A stretch of DNA of 64,000 nt, taken from UBA4479 sp963974935 (GTDB taxonomy: Bacteria > Pseudomonadota > Alphaproteobacteria > Rhodospirillales > Casp-alpha2). The DNA lies in the NCBI GenBank assembly GCA_963974935.1, contig CAXBEV010000013.1, forward strand, positions 1-64,000. Reading direction: 5' to 3'. Position numbers and translations under genes: made by a program. Below are positions 43,996-55,900 of the stretch, in pieces. The notes under the pieces are model-generated. The model was given only the letters and a program-made list of their open reading frames with translations, searched no databases and was not told where the DNA came from. How positions within the stretch are numbered: position 1 is the stretch's first letter; each line of letters starts with the position of its first letter.

Positions 43996-46900
43996 TTACT
44001 GCGTATCGATGGTCAGGGTTACGGTGCCGTTTTCTTCGGTGACCGAGTAGCCTTCCGAGGCATCGCCGTCGTTATTGTGATCCAGGTCATCCATCTTGAC
44101 GCCGTTGAGCGTCACCGACTGACCTTCGACACCCTGGAACGAGACCACCACGTCGCCGTCTTCGTTTTCGTTGAAGATCATATCGTCGGCGTGGAATTCT
44201 TGGCCTTCGAAGACCACGGTGTCTTGCTCCATGATGTCTTGGATGATGTCGTGACCGCCTTCGGCCTCCATCTTGAAGACATCGCTGCCGGCACCACCGC
44301 TTAGCATGTCATCGCCCTCGCCGCCGCTCAGCACATCGTCACCGTCACCGCCCAGCAGCGTATCATCGCCAAGACCCGCCACCAGCACATCGTCGCCGAT
44401 GCCGCCGTCCAAGGTGTCGTCACCGGCGCCGCCGTCGAGCGTGTCGTTCCCGGCCTCGCCGAACAGCTTGTCTTTGCCGTCGCCGCCACTCAGCAGATCA
44501 TCGTCGGCACCGCCGAACAACGAGTCATTGCCGGCACCGCCGTCGAGAACATCGTCGCCATCAAAGCCGTACAATTTATCTTTGCCGTCGTTACCGTACA
44601 GCACGTCATTGCCGCTGGCACCTTCGAGGGTCTCGTCATTTGACGAACCACTGATTTCCACCGGCATCTCGACAGAAACGTCAATCTGCAGGCTGGCCGC
44701 CACCGATTCCGCGATGTCGCCATCGTCTTCGGTGGTGATCGCAACAACATCAATGGCAAAGTCATCGTTGACGGACGGCTCGACGACCAACATCAGACCG
44801 TCAAGTTGCTCGCTGGTGAGCGACCAGTTACCGTTGCCGTCATCGGTACCCGCAGACAACGTCGCACCTTCAGGTAGACCGCGCACTTGGAACGAAAGGC
44901 TTTCCGAGCCGTCGGTATCAACCAACGTGCCTTCAATATCCAAGTCGTAGACGACAGAACTGCCGTCATAACCCGACAACACCTGCGCGTCACCATCGTG
45001 AAGGTTGACGATTTCCGTCGGCGTCAGCGCACGATCATAGATCGCGATATTATCCATCTGGCCGCCGAAGAAGTCGCGCAGATTGTCCGCTTCACCGTCG
45101 GAACTGGCCCAAGCGTTCGCACCAAACACCATCGGCTCTTCGTTGCCGTCGAGGCCGCCGGTATAGCTGTCGCTATCGACCAAGTTGCCGTCCAGGTACA
45201 ACTGCATGCCGTCCGGCCCGAACGAGAACGCCATCTGATGCCACGCACCGCTCGACACGTCACCGCCTTTGACCATAAAGCTGGAATTGCCGCTTTGCAG
45301 GCGCACTTCGACTTGCCCGTCATCGACCCACGCCGTTAAGTGACCACCGTCGTCATAGCCGCTCGAGTCTTTAGAGAACAACGCCTGTTTGTCATCGGAA
45401 TCTTCGGTGTTGAACCACAGCACGAACGTGCCCTCGTCCATTTCCAGGTCTTTGGCGTGGTTCACTTCGACATAATCGTCGTTACCGTCGAACATCGCCG
45501 ACGTGCCGCTCGGGCCGTTGCTGTTGTTGTTAATAGCGACGCCGTGCAGATCGCCGTCATGGCGCCCGGCACTGTCATCCAAATCACGGTCGTCGTTATC
45601 GGTGATCTCGTAAAATGCGACCAGATCGCTAGCTTCACCCGAACCCTGGCCGGAACCGGCTTTTGAACCATTGGTCTGCGTGCCGCCATGCCCATCGCTG
45701 AGCAACGTCGCCGAAACACTAACGCTCGGCGTGTCGGCGACGCCGGTGACATTCACGTTGAACGTCGACGTTGCGGTTTCGCTCGCCTCGCCGCTGCTCT
45801 CAGTTCCCGTCGTCGTCACCGTCAGCGTCATATCGTCGTTCGAGTTTTCCGGCGGTGTGATCGTCAGGTTTGCCAAGTCGTCAGGGCTGACGGTCCAATC
45901 ACCATTCTCAAGCTTTTCGCCCGCAGACAAAGTCGCCAAGTCCGGCACGCCGGAGATCGTGATCGACAGTGTCTCCGACCCATCGTCGTCATTCAGTGCT
46001 GCCGAGATATCCAGGCTGATCGCGCCATCTTCAAAGCCGGCAACATCGCCAGCATTCAGTGTTACGCCGTCGGCGGTGGTGTCCATTTCCGGCACATCGA
46101 CACCAATCGTCGTCGTCACACTTGCCTGGTCGCCGTCGTTTTCGGTCGAGATTGCAGTGATGCTCAGATCAAAGTCATCGCTGCCTTCGGCAACAACCAG
46201 AACCAAGCCGGCCAATTGCCCTGCCGTCAGCGTCCACGAACCGCTGCCGTTATCAGTACCCGCCGAAAGTGTGGCGCCTTCGGGCAAGCCATTGACGGTG
46301 ATCGAAATATCTTCCGAACCGTCAACATCATTCAAGCCCGCTGAAATATCGAGCGGATATTCAACAAAACTCTCACCGCCTTGCGTCGATTCAAAGCTGA
46401 TCGAATTGATCAGAAAGTCATCACCGGCACCCGGCGCAGAAAATACGATCTGATCAAACGTGCCGCCATCGGTTGCGGTCAAAGTCACAGGCGGATCGAT
46501 CCGATCGCTGATCCCGGTCACCGTACCGTCCCCGACCGCGACGCCGTCACGATACAGCGTGTAGGTCGCATGCTCGCCGGAATTCATCCAGGCAAACGAA
46601 ACGTCTGCTGACGATGCGGGGGTATCGAAATCAACCACCATCTGCTCGGAGACACCGGCCCGGTTGTTGAAGCCCAGTTCGTTGTTGGCACCAGACGCCG
46701 ACCCTGCAACACCAAAGCCTACAGGGTTGCTGTTAAAGCCGATATTATCGACCGATGCATCGGACAAGCTGCCGTCTGCATTGACCGAACGACCACCAAC
46801 GCTAAATCCGTTGCCGGCGCTGGTGACATTGTCGACGCCGATGGTGACTTCAACCACCTCACCGGCAACTTCGGTCAACGTTCCGTCGCCGAGCGCTACG

Positions 46901-49900
46901 GATAACGTCGGTGCATCAGCAACTCCGGTGACGGCGACGCCAATAGTTGCCGTCGTGGTTACGGTGGCCCCGCCATTTGCTTCGGTCGACGTCGCCGTCA
47001 CATTCAGCGTCATATCTTCATTGCTATCCGCCGGCGGTGTGATCGTCAGGTTTGCCAAGTCGTCAGGGCTGACGGTCCAATCACCATTCTCAAGCTTTTC
47101 GCCCGCAGACAAAGTCGCCAAGTCCGGCACGCCGGAGATCGTGATCGACAGTGTCTCCGACCCATCGTCGTCATTCAGTGCTGCCGAGATATCCAGGCTG
47201 ATCGCGCCATCTTCAAAGCCGGCAACATCGCCAGCATTCAGTGTTACGCCGTCGGCGGTGGTGTCCTGTTCGGCGGCAACATCGATGCTCAGCGTTGCCG
47301 TTGCGGTGTCGCCGTCGGCATCCTGCATGGTGTAGCTGAACACGTCTTCGCCAGCTTCCGCGACGCTGCCAGTTTCGAACTGAACCGCGCGCACGAAGAA
47401 GTCACTGGAATCACCCGCATTATTGTCGTTTGCCGTGTCGGTGGCCGTGAACACCAGGTACTTAAACGCAGCCCCGTCCGGCAACGAAATATTCGCGGTG
47501 CCGACGTTGTTGCTGCCGCTGAAATCGACGGTCTCCGCATTCAATGTACCTTGGCCAACCAAGTTGCCCGCAGCATCAAATGCCTGCCATGCACCCTGCT
47601 CGCCACCATCTTCGTTGGTGAACATGCGCGAGACGGTCAACGTTGCCTCTGTGGTCGAGCCACCGAGGTCAATCGCCAATGCCTGGCTTTCGCCAGTCGC
47701 ATTATCATGGTTGATCTGATTGGGTGCCGGCATGCCGTTTTGCGTGCCGGCCACACCCACACCATCAGAGTTAAACGTCACCTGGCCGTCTGCCAATGTC
47801 GGATCGAAATTACCGTTCGCATCGGTGAAGGACGTGCCGAAATCAAACGCGAAGGTATTGACGCCGGACCATGCTTCTTCGACCGCGCCGGCACTCGCTG
47901 TGCCGGTCAAACCGGCGACATGCGACACCGCTTCGCTTTCGTCGGCGGCATAATCGTAGCTGCCGTCGGCATACATTTTGAGCGTGCCGTACTCGCCGTC
48001 GATTTCAATGTAATCGCCGTCGGCATCGGTCTGCACGTCGTCAGCGTTGGCAAAGCTTTTGCTGGTGTTGCCGAAGGTCACGTCGACGATACCGTTGTCG
48101 GCAGCCGAGCCGGTATCTGCGGCGGCGGCTTCATCGACGCTGTCACCTTCACCGGTCAGGACGTTGCCGCTGGTGACCTCGCCGATTTCAACGACATTGC
48201 GATCATCGCCGGCAAGCGGGTCAACGTTGACCACGGCCTGCACGGTGTTGCTGGCGCTATCTTGGTTCGCACCCTCGGTCGCGGTCGCGGTGACCGTCAA
48301 ATCGAAATCATCGCTGGCGCCGTCCGGTAGCGAAATTGCGAGGCCGTCCAGATCGGTGCCGCTGAGTTCATACGCACCATCACCCAAAGACACGCCGTTG
48401 TTGAGGCTGGCCCCTGCAGGCAAGCCGGTGATGGTGATCGACAACGTCTCCGACGTATCGATATCGTTTAACATGCTGTCGATCGACAGCAGAACCGTCT
48501 GCCCGACATCACCCGACGCATCACCGGCAGCGACATTCGGCGTATCGGCGACGGCGTTCACAACCACCGCCAACGTTGTCGTTGCTGTGCTGGTTGCCCC
48601 GGTCGAGGACTCACGCGACGTCGCGGAAATCGTCAGATCAAAGTCGACATCGGAATCCGCAGGCGGCGTGATCGTCAAGCCGCTCAATTGCTCAGGCGTC
48701 AGCGTCCAAGAGCCGTCGTTGTTGGGCTCGCCCGCCGACAGTTCAGCACCCACCGGAACATTGGAAATGGTCACGCTTAGGGTTTCCGAGCCGTCGGTGT
48801 CGGTCAGCGCGGCATCGATGTTGAGCGCAATTGCTGCGTCTTCGTCACCTTCGGCTGCGGACACGCTCAACTCGGGCGTCTCGGCGGTGTCGTCGCCATC
48901 CGTTGTTAATGTCTGCGTCACTGATGCGCTGTCACCGTCATTTTCAGTCGCCGTCGCGGTGACGTCGAAATCAAAATCCGGGTCAACGCCTTCCGGCACA
49001 TTGATGGTCAAGCCGTCCAACTGTTCGGTGGTCAGTGTCCAGGTGCCGTCGTTGTTATCGGTACCTGCCGACAACGACACACCTTCCGGCAACCCGGACA
49101 CGCTGATCGACAAAGACTCGGAACCGTCGACATCATTCAAGCTCGACGAGATATCCAGCGGGAATGTTGTCATTCCATCGACGCCTGCTTCACTATTGAG
49201 ATAAGCGATATCCTGAGAGAAGCTGACAGTCTGATCAATTGTCGCCATCAACGGAAGGCCAATACTTGAGACACTCGGGTCGATCAAGAACAGCGGCCCT
49301 TCGCTCGGCCCTGTGAGGTCGCTGGAATTATCGCCCGCCTTGACGGTGATCGCCACCAAACTCTGACCGGGGAAGTTATCGGCAACGTAACCCAAAAGAT
49401 CGACATCGTTGATGTCCGTCAACGCGTCGTTACCATCTGGGAATGCCGTGATTTTGACTTTTTCGATATTACCGGCACCGTCGTCCAGATACATGACAAC
49501 GTTATTAATCGCGTGATCAAAGGCATCAATGTCACGGAAGCCTTCGCCCTCGACCACGGCATCGCCAAGACTAACCGACAAGTTCGGATCATCGGCAACG
49601 CCGGTCACATCAACGCTAATGGTGCCCGACGTCGTGGCGAAATCACCGTCGTCTGTCGTCGACGTTGCGGTGACCGTCAGATCGAAATCGACGTTGCTGT
49701 CATCCGGCGCAGTAATCGTCAGACCGGCAGCTTCCGTCGGCAACAAAGACCAAACGCCGCCGCCAAGGGACGTGCCTGCGGACAACGTGGCACCTGCCGG
49801 TACACCTGAAATGGTCAGCGAAAGCGTTTCCGACGGATCGGTCAAAGACGCATCGATATTTAGCGCAATTGCCGCATCTTCAAACCCTTGTGTATCGCCT

Positions 49901-52900
49901 ACGTTTAGGGTCGGCGCATCGGCGGGGTCGACACCGCTCTCAACGGTGATATCGATGTGACCGATGTTGATGCTGGTCTCAAGGTCGGTCGGGATCACGT
50001 TGTCCGGATCGGTATCGGTCGCCGTCGCCGTGACTTCCAAGGTAAAGTTACCGCTGAAGCCTTCCGGCGGCGTGATCTGCAAACCGGACAGCTGTTCGCT
50101 GGTCAATCCGTCGATGACCCCGTCAACGGCGCTCAACAACGTACCGCCCAAGGTCACGGTCGCGCCGTCCGGAATATTGCTGATCGATACCGAAAGGCTT
50201 TCGGAGCCGTCCAGATCGTTCAGCATCGCCTCGATATCAAGATCGGTTGCGGTCGCGCCCTCGATGGCAATCTGCGACGGCACGTTCAACGACGGCTGAT
50301 CGGCGACGGCCGTGACCGACACGTTCAAGGACTTCACGGACTCCGACAGATCGTCGCCGTCCATGGCGGTGACGGTGATTTCGAGGTTGAAGTTTTCGTT
50401 GCTGTTTTCCGGCGGCGTAATCGTCAGATCAGCAAGTTCCTCGGTGGTCAAATTCCACGTGCCGTTGCCGCTGTTCACACCGGCAGACAACATGGCACCC
50501 TCCGGCACACCGGAGATGGTGATGCTGACGATCTCGTCATCGCCCAGCGCGGCAGCGGCAATTTCCAGCGGAATTGCGTCGTCTTCGAAACCGGCTGCGT
50601 CGTGCAGCAGCAAGCTCGGCGTCTCGGCCACCGCGTTCATGTCGACGTTGATCACGCCGCTGACCACCGATACGCCCTGCCCGTTGGCCGTGTCTTCCGC
50701 ATCGGCTTCGGTTGTCGTCGCGGTCACCAACAATGAGAAGTCGGTATCGACGCCGTCCGGCAACGACACGCCCAAACCGGTCAGTTGCGCCGGCGTCAGG
50801 GTTACTGTGCCGTCGGTGATGGTAATCGCATCGCCCGCCGTGTTCGACAACACGGCGCCATCCGGCAGGTTGGAAATCTCGATCGAGAGGGTTTCCGAGC
50901 CGTCGGTATCGTTCAGCGACACATTGATATCGAGCGGCACAATGGTGTTTTCATTCGCGCTCACATCCCCAACGCTGAGGTTTGCGTCATCGGCAACACC
51001 GGCGATAGCGACATTCAACGAGCCGGTATTGGTCGCGAACGTGCCGTCCTGCGTGGTTGAGGTCGCCGTGACGTCGAGCGTGAAGGCACCTGAATAATTA
51101 TCCGGCGTGGTCATCACCAAGCCAGGCAAGTCGCCGGGCTCCAACGACCAAGTACCATCGTCATTGAGCGTACCTGCGGACAGTGTCACGCCGTCCGGAA
51201 CACCTGCGACGGTGACACTCAGCGTCTCACCCGCGTCGGTCAGAATTGCAGCGATGTTCAACGGCACCGGCGTGTCTTCATTGCCGCTCGCATCGAACAG
51301 CATCAACGACGGCACGTCGGCGCGTTCATCGACATCAATGTGAATGGTCCCGGACGCCGTAGCGGTGGCCTGTTCAAGACCGGCAACATCGTCGGCCGTT
51401 TCGGCAACAAAGACGTCCACTTGGACATCGAATTCACCAAAAGTGCTTTCCGGAATCGTCATGCTCAAGCCATCGAGTTGCTCTGACGTGATCGTCCATG
51501 AACCATCTGCATTCAGCGTACCGACAGAAAGCAACGCATTGTTCGGCAATCCGGAAAGTGTAACTGATATCGCTTCGGACCCGTCCGTATCGGTGAGTTC
51601 GAGCGCGATGTTGAGCGGAATAGGTTCGCCCTGAAGCTCGGTCTGTTCGGTGTCTTGCACAATCGGCTGATCGGCAACGCCCAACACGTCCACGTGCAGA
51701 GTTTGCGAGACACTTTCAGGCGCGACACCGTCGGCACCTTCGCGGGCGGTGGCGGTGATCGTCAGATCGAATTCATCGTCCGAGTTTGCCGGCGGCGTGA
51801 TCGTCAGGCTCGAGAGAAGATCAGGGTCGGCCGCAAAGTCTTCGGCTGAGATCGTCCAACCCCCCTCACCGGTCTGCGTTCCAGACGACAGCACGGCGCC
51901 CGCAGGCACGCCTGCGATGGTAATCGACAGCGTTTCCGAGCCGTCTTGATCGGTCAGGGCGGCATCAATGTTGAGGGCAATCGGCGTATCTTCGTTGCCG
52001 ATGGCAGGACCGGCGCTGAGGGTCGGTGCGTCGGTGACGGCATCGACGGTCAGCGTAAAGTCCTGTGAATTTTCAGCAATTTCGCCGTTTGCAGCTTCGG
52101 TGGACGTTGCGGTCACCGACAAGTTGAACACACCCGACGCATTGGCCGGCGGCGTCATCGTCAGCGAGTCCAATAGATCAGGATCAGCGGCAAAGTCTTC
52201 GGCGGAGATCGTCCAAACACCTTCGCCCGTTTGCGACCCCGCGGACAGCGTCGCGCCATCCGGCACGCCCGAAATCGTAATCGATAGGCTTTCCGAGCCG
52301 TCCGTATCCGTCAGCGCAGCGGCAATATCCAAGGCGATGGCCGTATCTTCGCTGCCGCCGACGTTCGTAACGTCAAGCGCCGCCGTATCGGCGATGGCTT
52401 CCAGATCAATGGAAACGGTCGCTTCCAACGTCGCCGTATCTTCGTTGTTATCAACGTTCGTCACCGTCACCGTGAGGTCAAAGTTAACATCCGAATTCGG
52501 TGACGTGGTCATCGTCAGATTCGCCGCCTCATCAACCGTCAGCGTCCAAGTCCCGTCGCCGTTGTTGGTGCCCGCGGACAATACAGCGCCATCCGGCACG
52601 CCCGAGATTGTCACCGAGATCACTTCCGAGCCGTCGGTGTCTGCCGTCAGTGCCGTCAAATCGAGGCTGATGGTGCCGTCTTCGACACCACTTACGGTGA
52701 CGACATCGCCATCGACGATGATCGCGTCGTTAAAGGTGACGCCCAATTCATCGGCGACCGCCGTGATCGTCAGCGGCAAACCGAACGATGCGGTCGCACC
52801 TTCACCCGTGCTGGGCTCGGTCGAGGTCACGTTGAGTTGCAGGTTGAACGCGCCGCTCAGATGCGCAGGCGGCGTTAGGACTAAATTGTCGGTCGCTATA

Positions 52901-55900
52901 TCCTCACCCAGCAAGCCGAGCGGAATCGATGCTACACCGGCGACCACGGGAATCTGAACCATCATGGTCTGACCGCTGTTCGGATCGGTGTATTCAATCG
53001 CCAACTTGGCACCGGCCGGAATACCGGTCAGCGTCACATCGGTGATCTGCTCAGAGATATCGTTTTTATCGATATCGAAGTTAATCCGCACCGGCTGGTC
53101 TTCGATCCCGGCATCCACGCTCCCGTTGACGGTCGGCACATCGGCCACCGCCGCCAACGAAATATTGGCGGTGCCGAACACCGTCGTCGTCGACTCACCG
53201 TCTTGTACCTGCGCCGTGATGTCCAACTGCATGGCAGACGTATCATCCGGCGAGCCGACCAAACGGAGGTTGTTGAGTTGTTCAGCGCTCAGTGAATAGG
53301 TACCGGTATCGTTCGCCGGCAATACCACGTCATTTCCGCTCGCATCGGTATACACCAAGTGCGCGCCAACGGTGTTGCCACTGGCATCCAGCACGGGCTC
53401 AAAATAGGTTTCGGTCTCGGTGACCGGGTTGCCGCTCTCATCCAACAGCGGCGCACCGTTCTCATCAAGAACCGGAATTTCGCGGGTCGCCTGCTGCACT
53501 TCAAGCGTCGGCAGACCGGTGATCGTCACGGACAAAACTTCGCTGCCGTCGGCGTCGGTCAAGGCACCCTCAATATCGAGCGCCAACGGCACATCTTCGG
53601 TGCCCGTAAAGGTGATCGATGCCGAGCCGTCCGCCGTCAATTCAATGTCACCGACGCTGAACGTGAACGGATCGACAATGCCGATCACTTCAATGCTTTG
53701 GCTACCCGTCCCTGCAGGTGCGGGCATGAACGAAGATGCCGCGCCGCCGGCCATGCTGACGATGTCGCCACCGCTGTCCAAGAATTCCTGCAACGTCTGC
53801 AACGGCTCACCATTTGCGCCAACCTGAGTTTCTAAATATTGTCCAACCGCCTGTGTCGCCAGCGAAACAAAGTCGCTGTTGTAGGCGGCAAAATTAAGCG
53901 TGAAATCTTGATCGGAATCTTGCGCCCCGGTGACGGTCAAGTCTGCCAAGTCGCCGGCATTCACCAACCACGAGCCATCGGACTGCTGCGTGCCCGCCGA
54001 CAACGTTGCGCCATTTGGCACCCCGGTCACAACGATCTGCGCCGCCGATGCCGCCGACGGCAGATTGCCCAGCACATCCACACTGATCGCCGTGTCTTCA
54101 AGACCGACAACGATGTTCGGGCTGTCGTTAAAGACGAAGTTTTCAACGTTGTAGACTTCGTCGGTGCCGTCCGGTCCGGTGACGGTCAGCACGCCGTTGG
54201 TCACCGTGATCGTGGACTCGCCACGGGTCCCCGAATACGTCGCCGTATCCTGGCCGCCGCCGCCGTCTATGATATCGTTACCGCCGCCGCCTTGGATGAC
54301 GTTGTCGCCATCGTCGCCGGTGATCTGGTCGTTGCCGGACCCGCCGATGATGTTTTCGATCTCGGAGAACGTATCGAGAACGATGCCGTTCGTATCGCGC
54401 ACCTCGCCGGCCATCATATCGATCACCAAATCCTCGTTGGTGCCGGCGAACGACAACGTATCGTTATCCGCACCGCCGATATAGGTTTCATTGCCGCCAC
54501 CGGGCGCCGCGATCAGCGTGTCGTCGCCGGCGCCGCCGTTGAGCACGTCGTCGCCACTGGTGCCGGTCAAAATGTCGCCTTGCGCGCCGGTCTCAACATC
54601 CAGCCCGTCGCCGTTGCCGGTTAGGACGAATGCATAACTCATATTGGACGCATCGAGGTCTTTATTCACCGTCGCGGTGACGGTCTTGCCGTCCGCCGAC
54701 ATCGAGACATTGCTCAGCGTCCCGTTATCGATAAGATCTTGAATATCCTTCGGAAAGCCTTTTACAAGTTCAGATTCAACGATAATAGAATCGTCATTAC
54801 GTCCGCCATTATTGTTGCCGCCGCCGGCGCTACCACCTACAACGCCCACCGGTGCAACAGGGGCCACCGGCACCTGAACGGCTTCGACTGTTTGGGCTGG
54901 GCCCGAATACGCACCGGTCACATTGACGGTGGCGGACGGTGCTTGCTCCGGCGCCGCTTCGCCCGCATCGGTCTGAAAATCGTCTAAGCCTGCAGCATCA
55001 TCCGCTTGGCCATAATTGTTGCCGCTGGTTTCTTCACCCGCGTTGTTGTGGGTCGGCAGCGAACGAAGGTTGTTGCCATAGGTCGCGGCGACCTCTGCGT
55101 CACTCACAATCGTGAAGTCCGCAGGCGCCGAATCAAAACTCATCACCGTGGTAAACGCGTTGGCGTCGTTCAAAATCTGCACGCCGCCATCGTTGGCGAT
55201 CACGACTTCGCCGACGAAGCCGAACTTTTCTTCCATCAAGGTCACGCCAAGGCCGGTGCCGTCGCCCAGATCAAGACCGACCTGGGTACCGCGAATACCG
55301 ATGGTCGCCACCGGTGTATCCAGGGTCATCGCGTCGGGGTCGGTCTTCGCAACCTGACCGGACACGAACGTAAACACGCCCTGCAGTGCGGAGATCGAGA
55401 TCGAACCTTCCTGCGTGCCCGGATCGTAGATCATTTCGTCCAGCACCATGCGGCCTTCGGCGCCCATCGAGAACGTCGTATCGTCCGCCAAAAGCACACC
55501 AATGCTGCCGTCGTTACCGGATTCCAGAATGTCGCCTTGGAACACTTGGTCGCCGGCTTGCAGTTGAACGCGCGTACCGTCGACGCGGATCGCCCAGACT
55601 TCGCCTTCCAAGTTTTCGACTTTACCGATCGGCTCACCGTCGGTGCCGGCGATCACCGCCGGGCTGCCGGCGGCATCACCGCTTCGCTCGGCAGCTTGCA
55701 TGATTTCGGCTTGTTCCGGCTGCACAAAGCCAAAGCCCGGCTGCCCTTCAGGCGCCGGTGCGGCATCGCCACCGGTCAGCGCTTGGACCATATCGCTCCC
55801 GACCTCGGCGCCATCTGCGGAAACCAGCTTGGGCGGGTTCGGATTGTCGGCATACCCCTCGACCGTGACGGTGGAACCGTCCGGGAAAGTCATCACCAGA

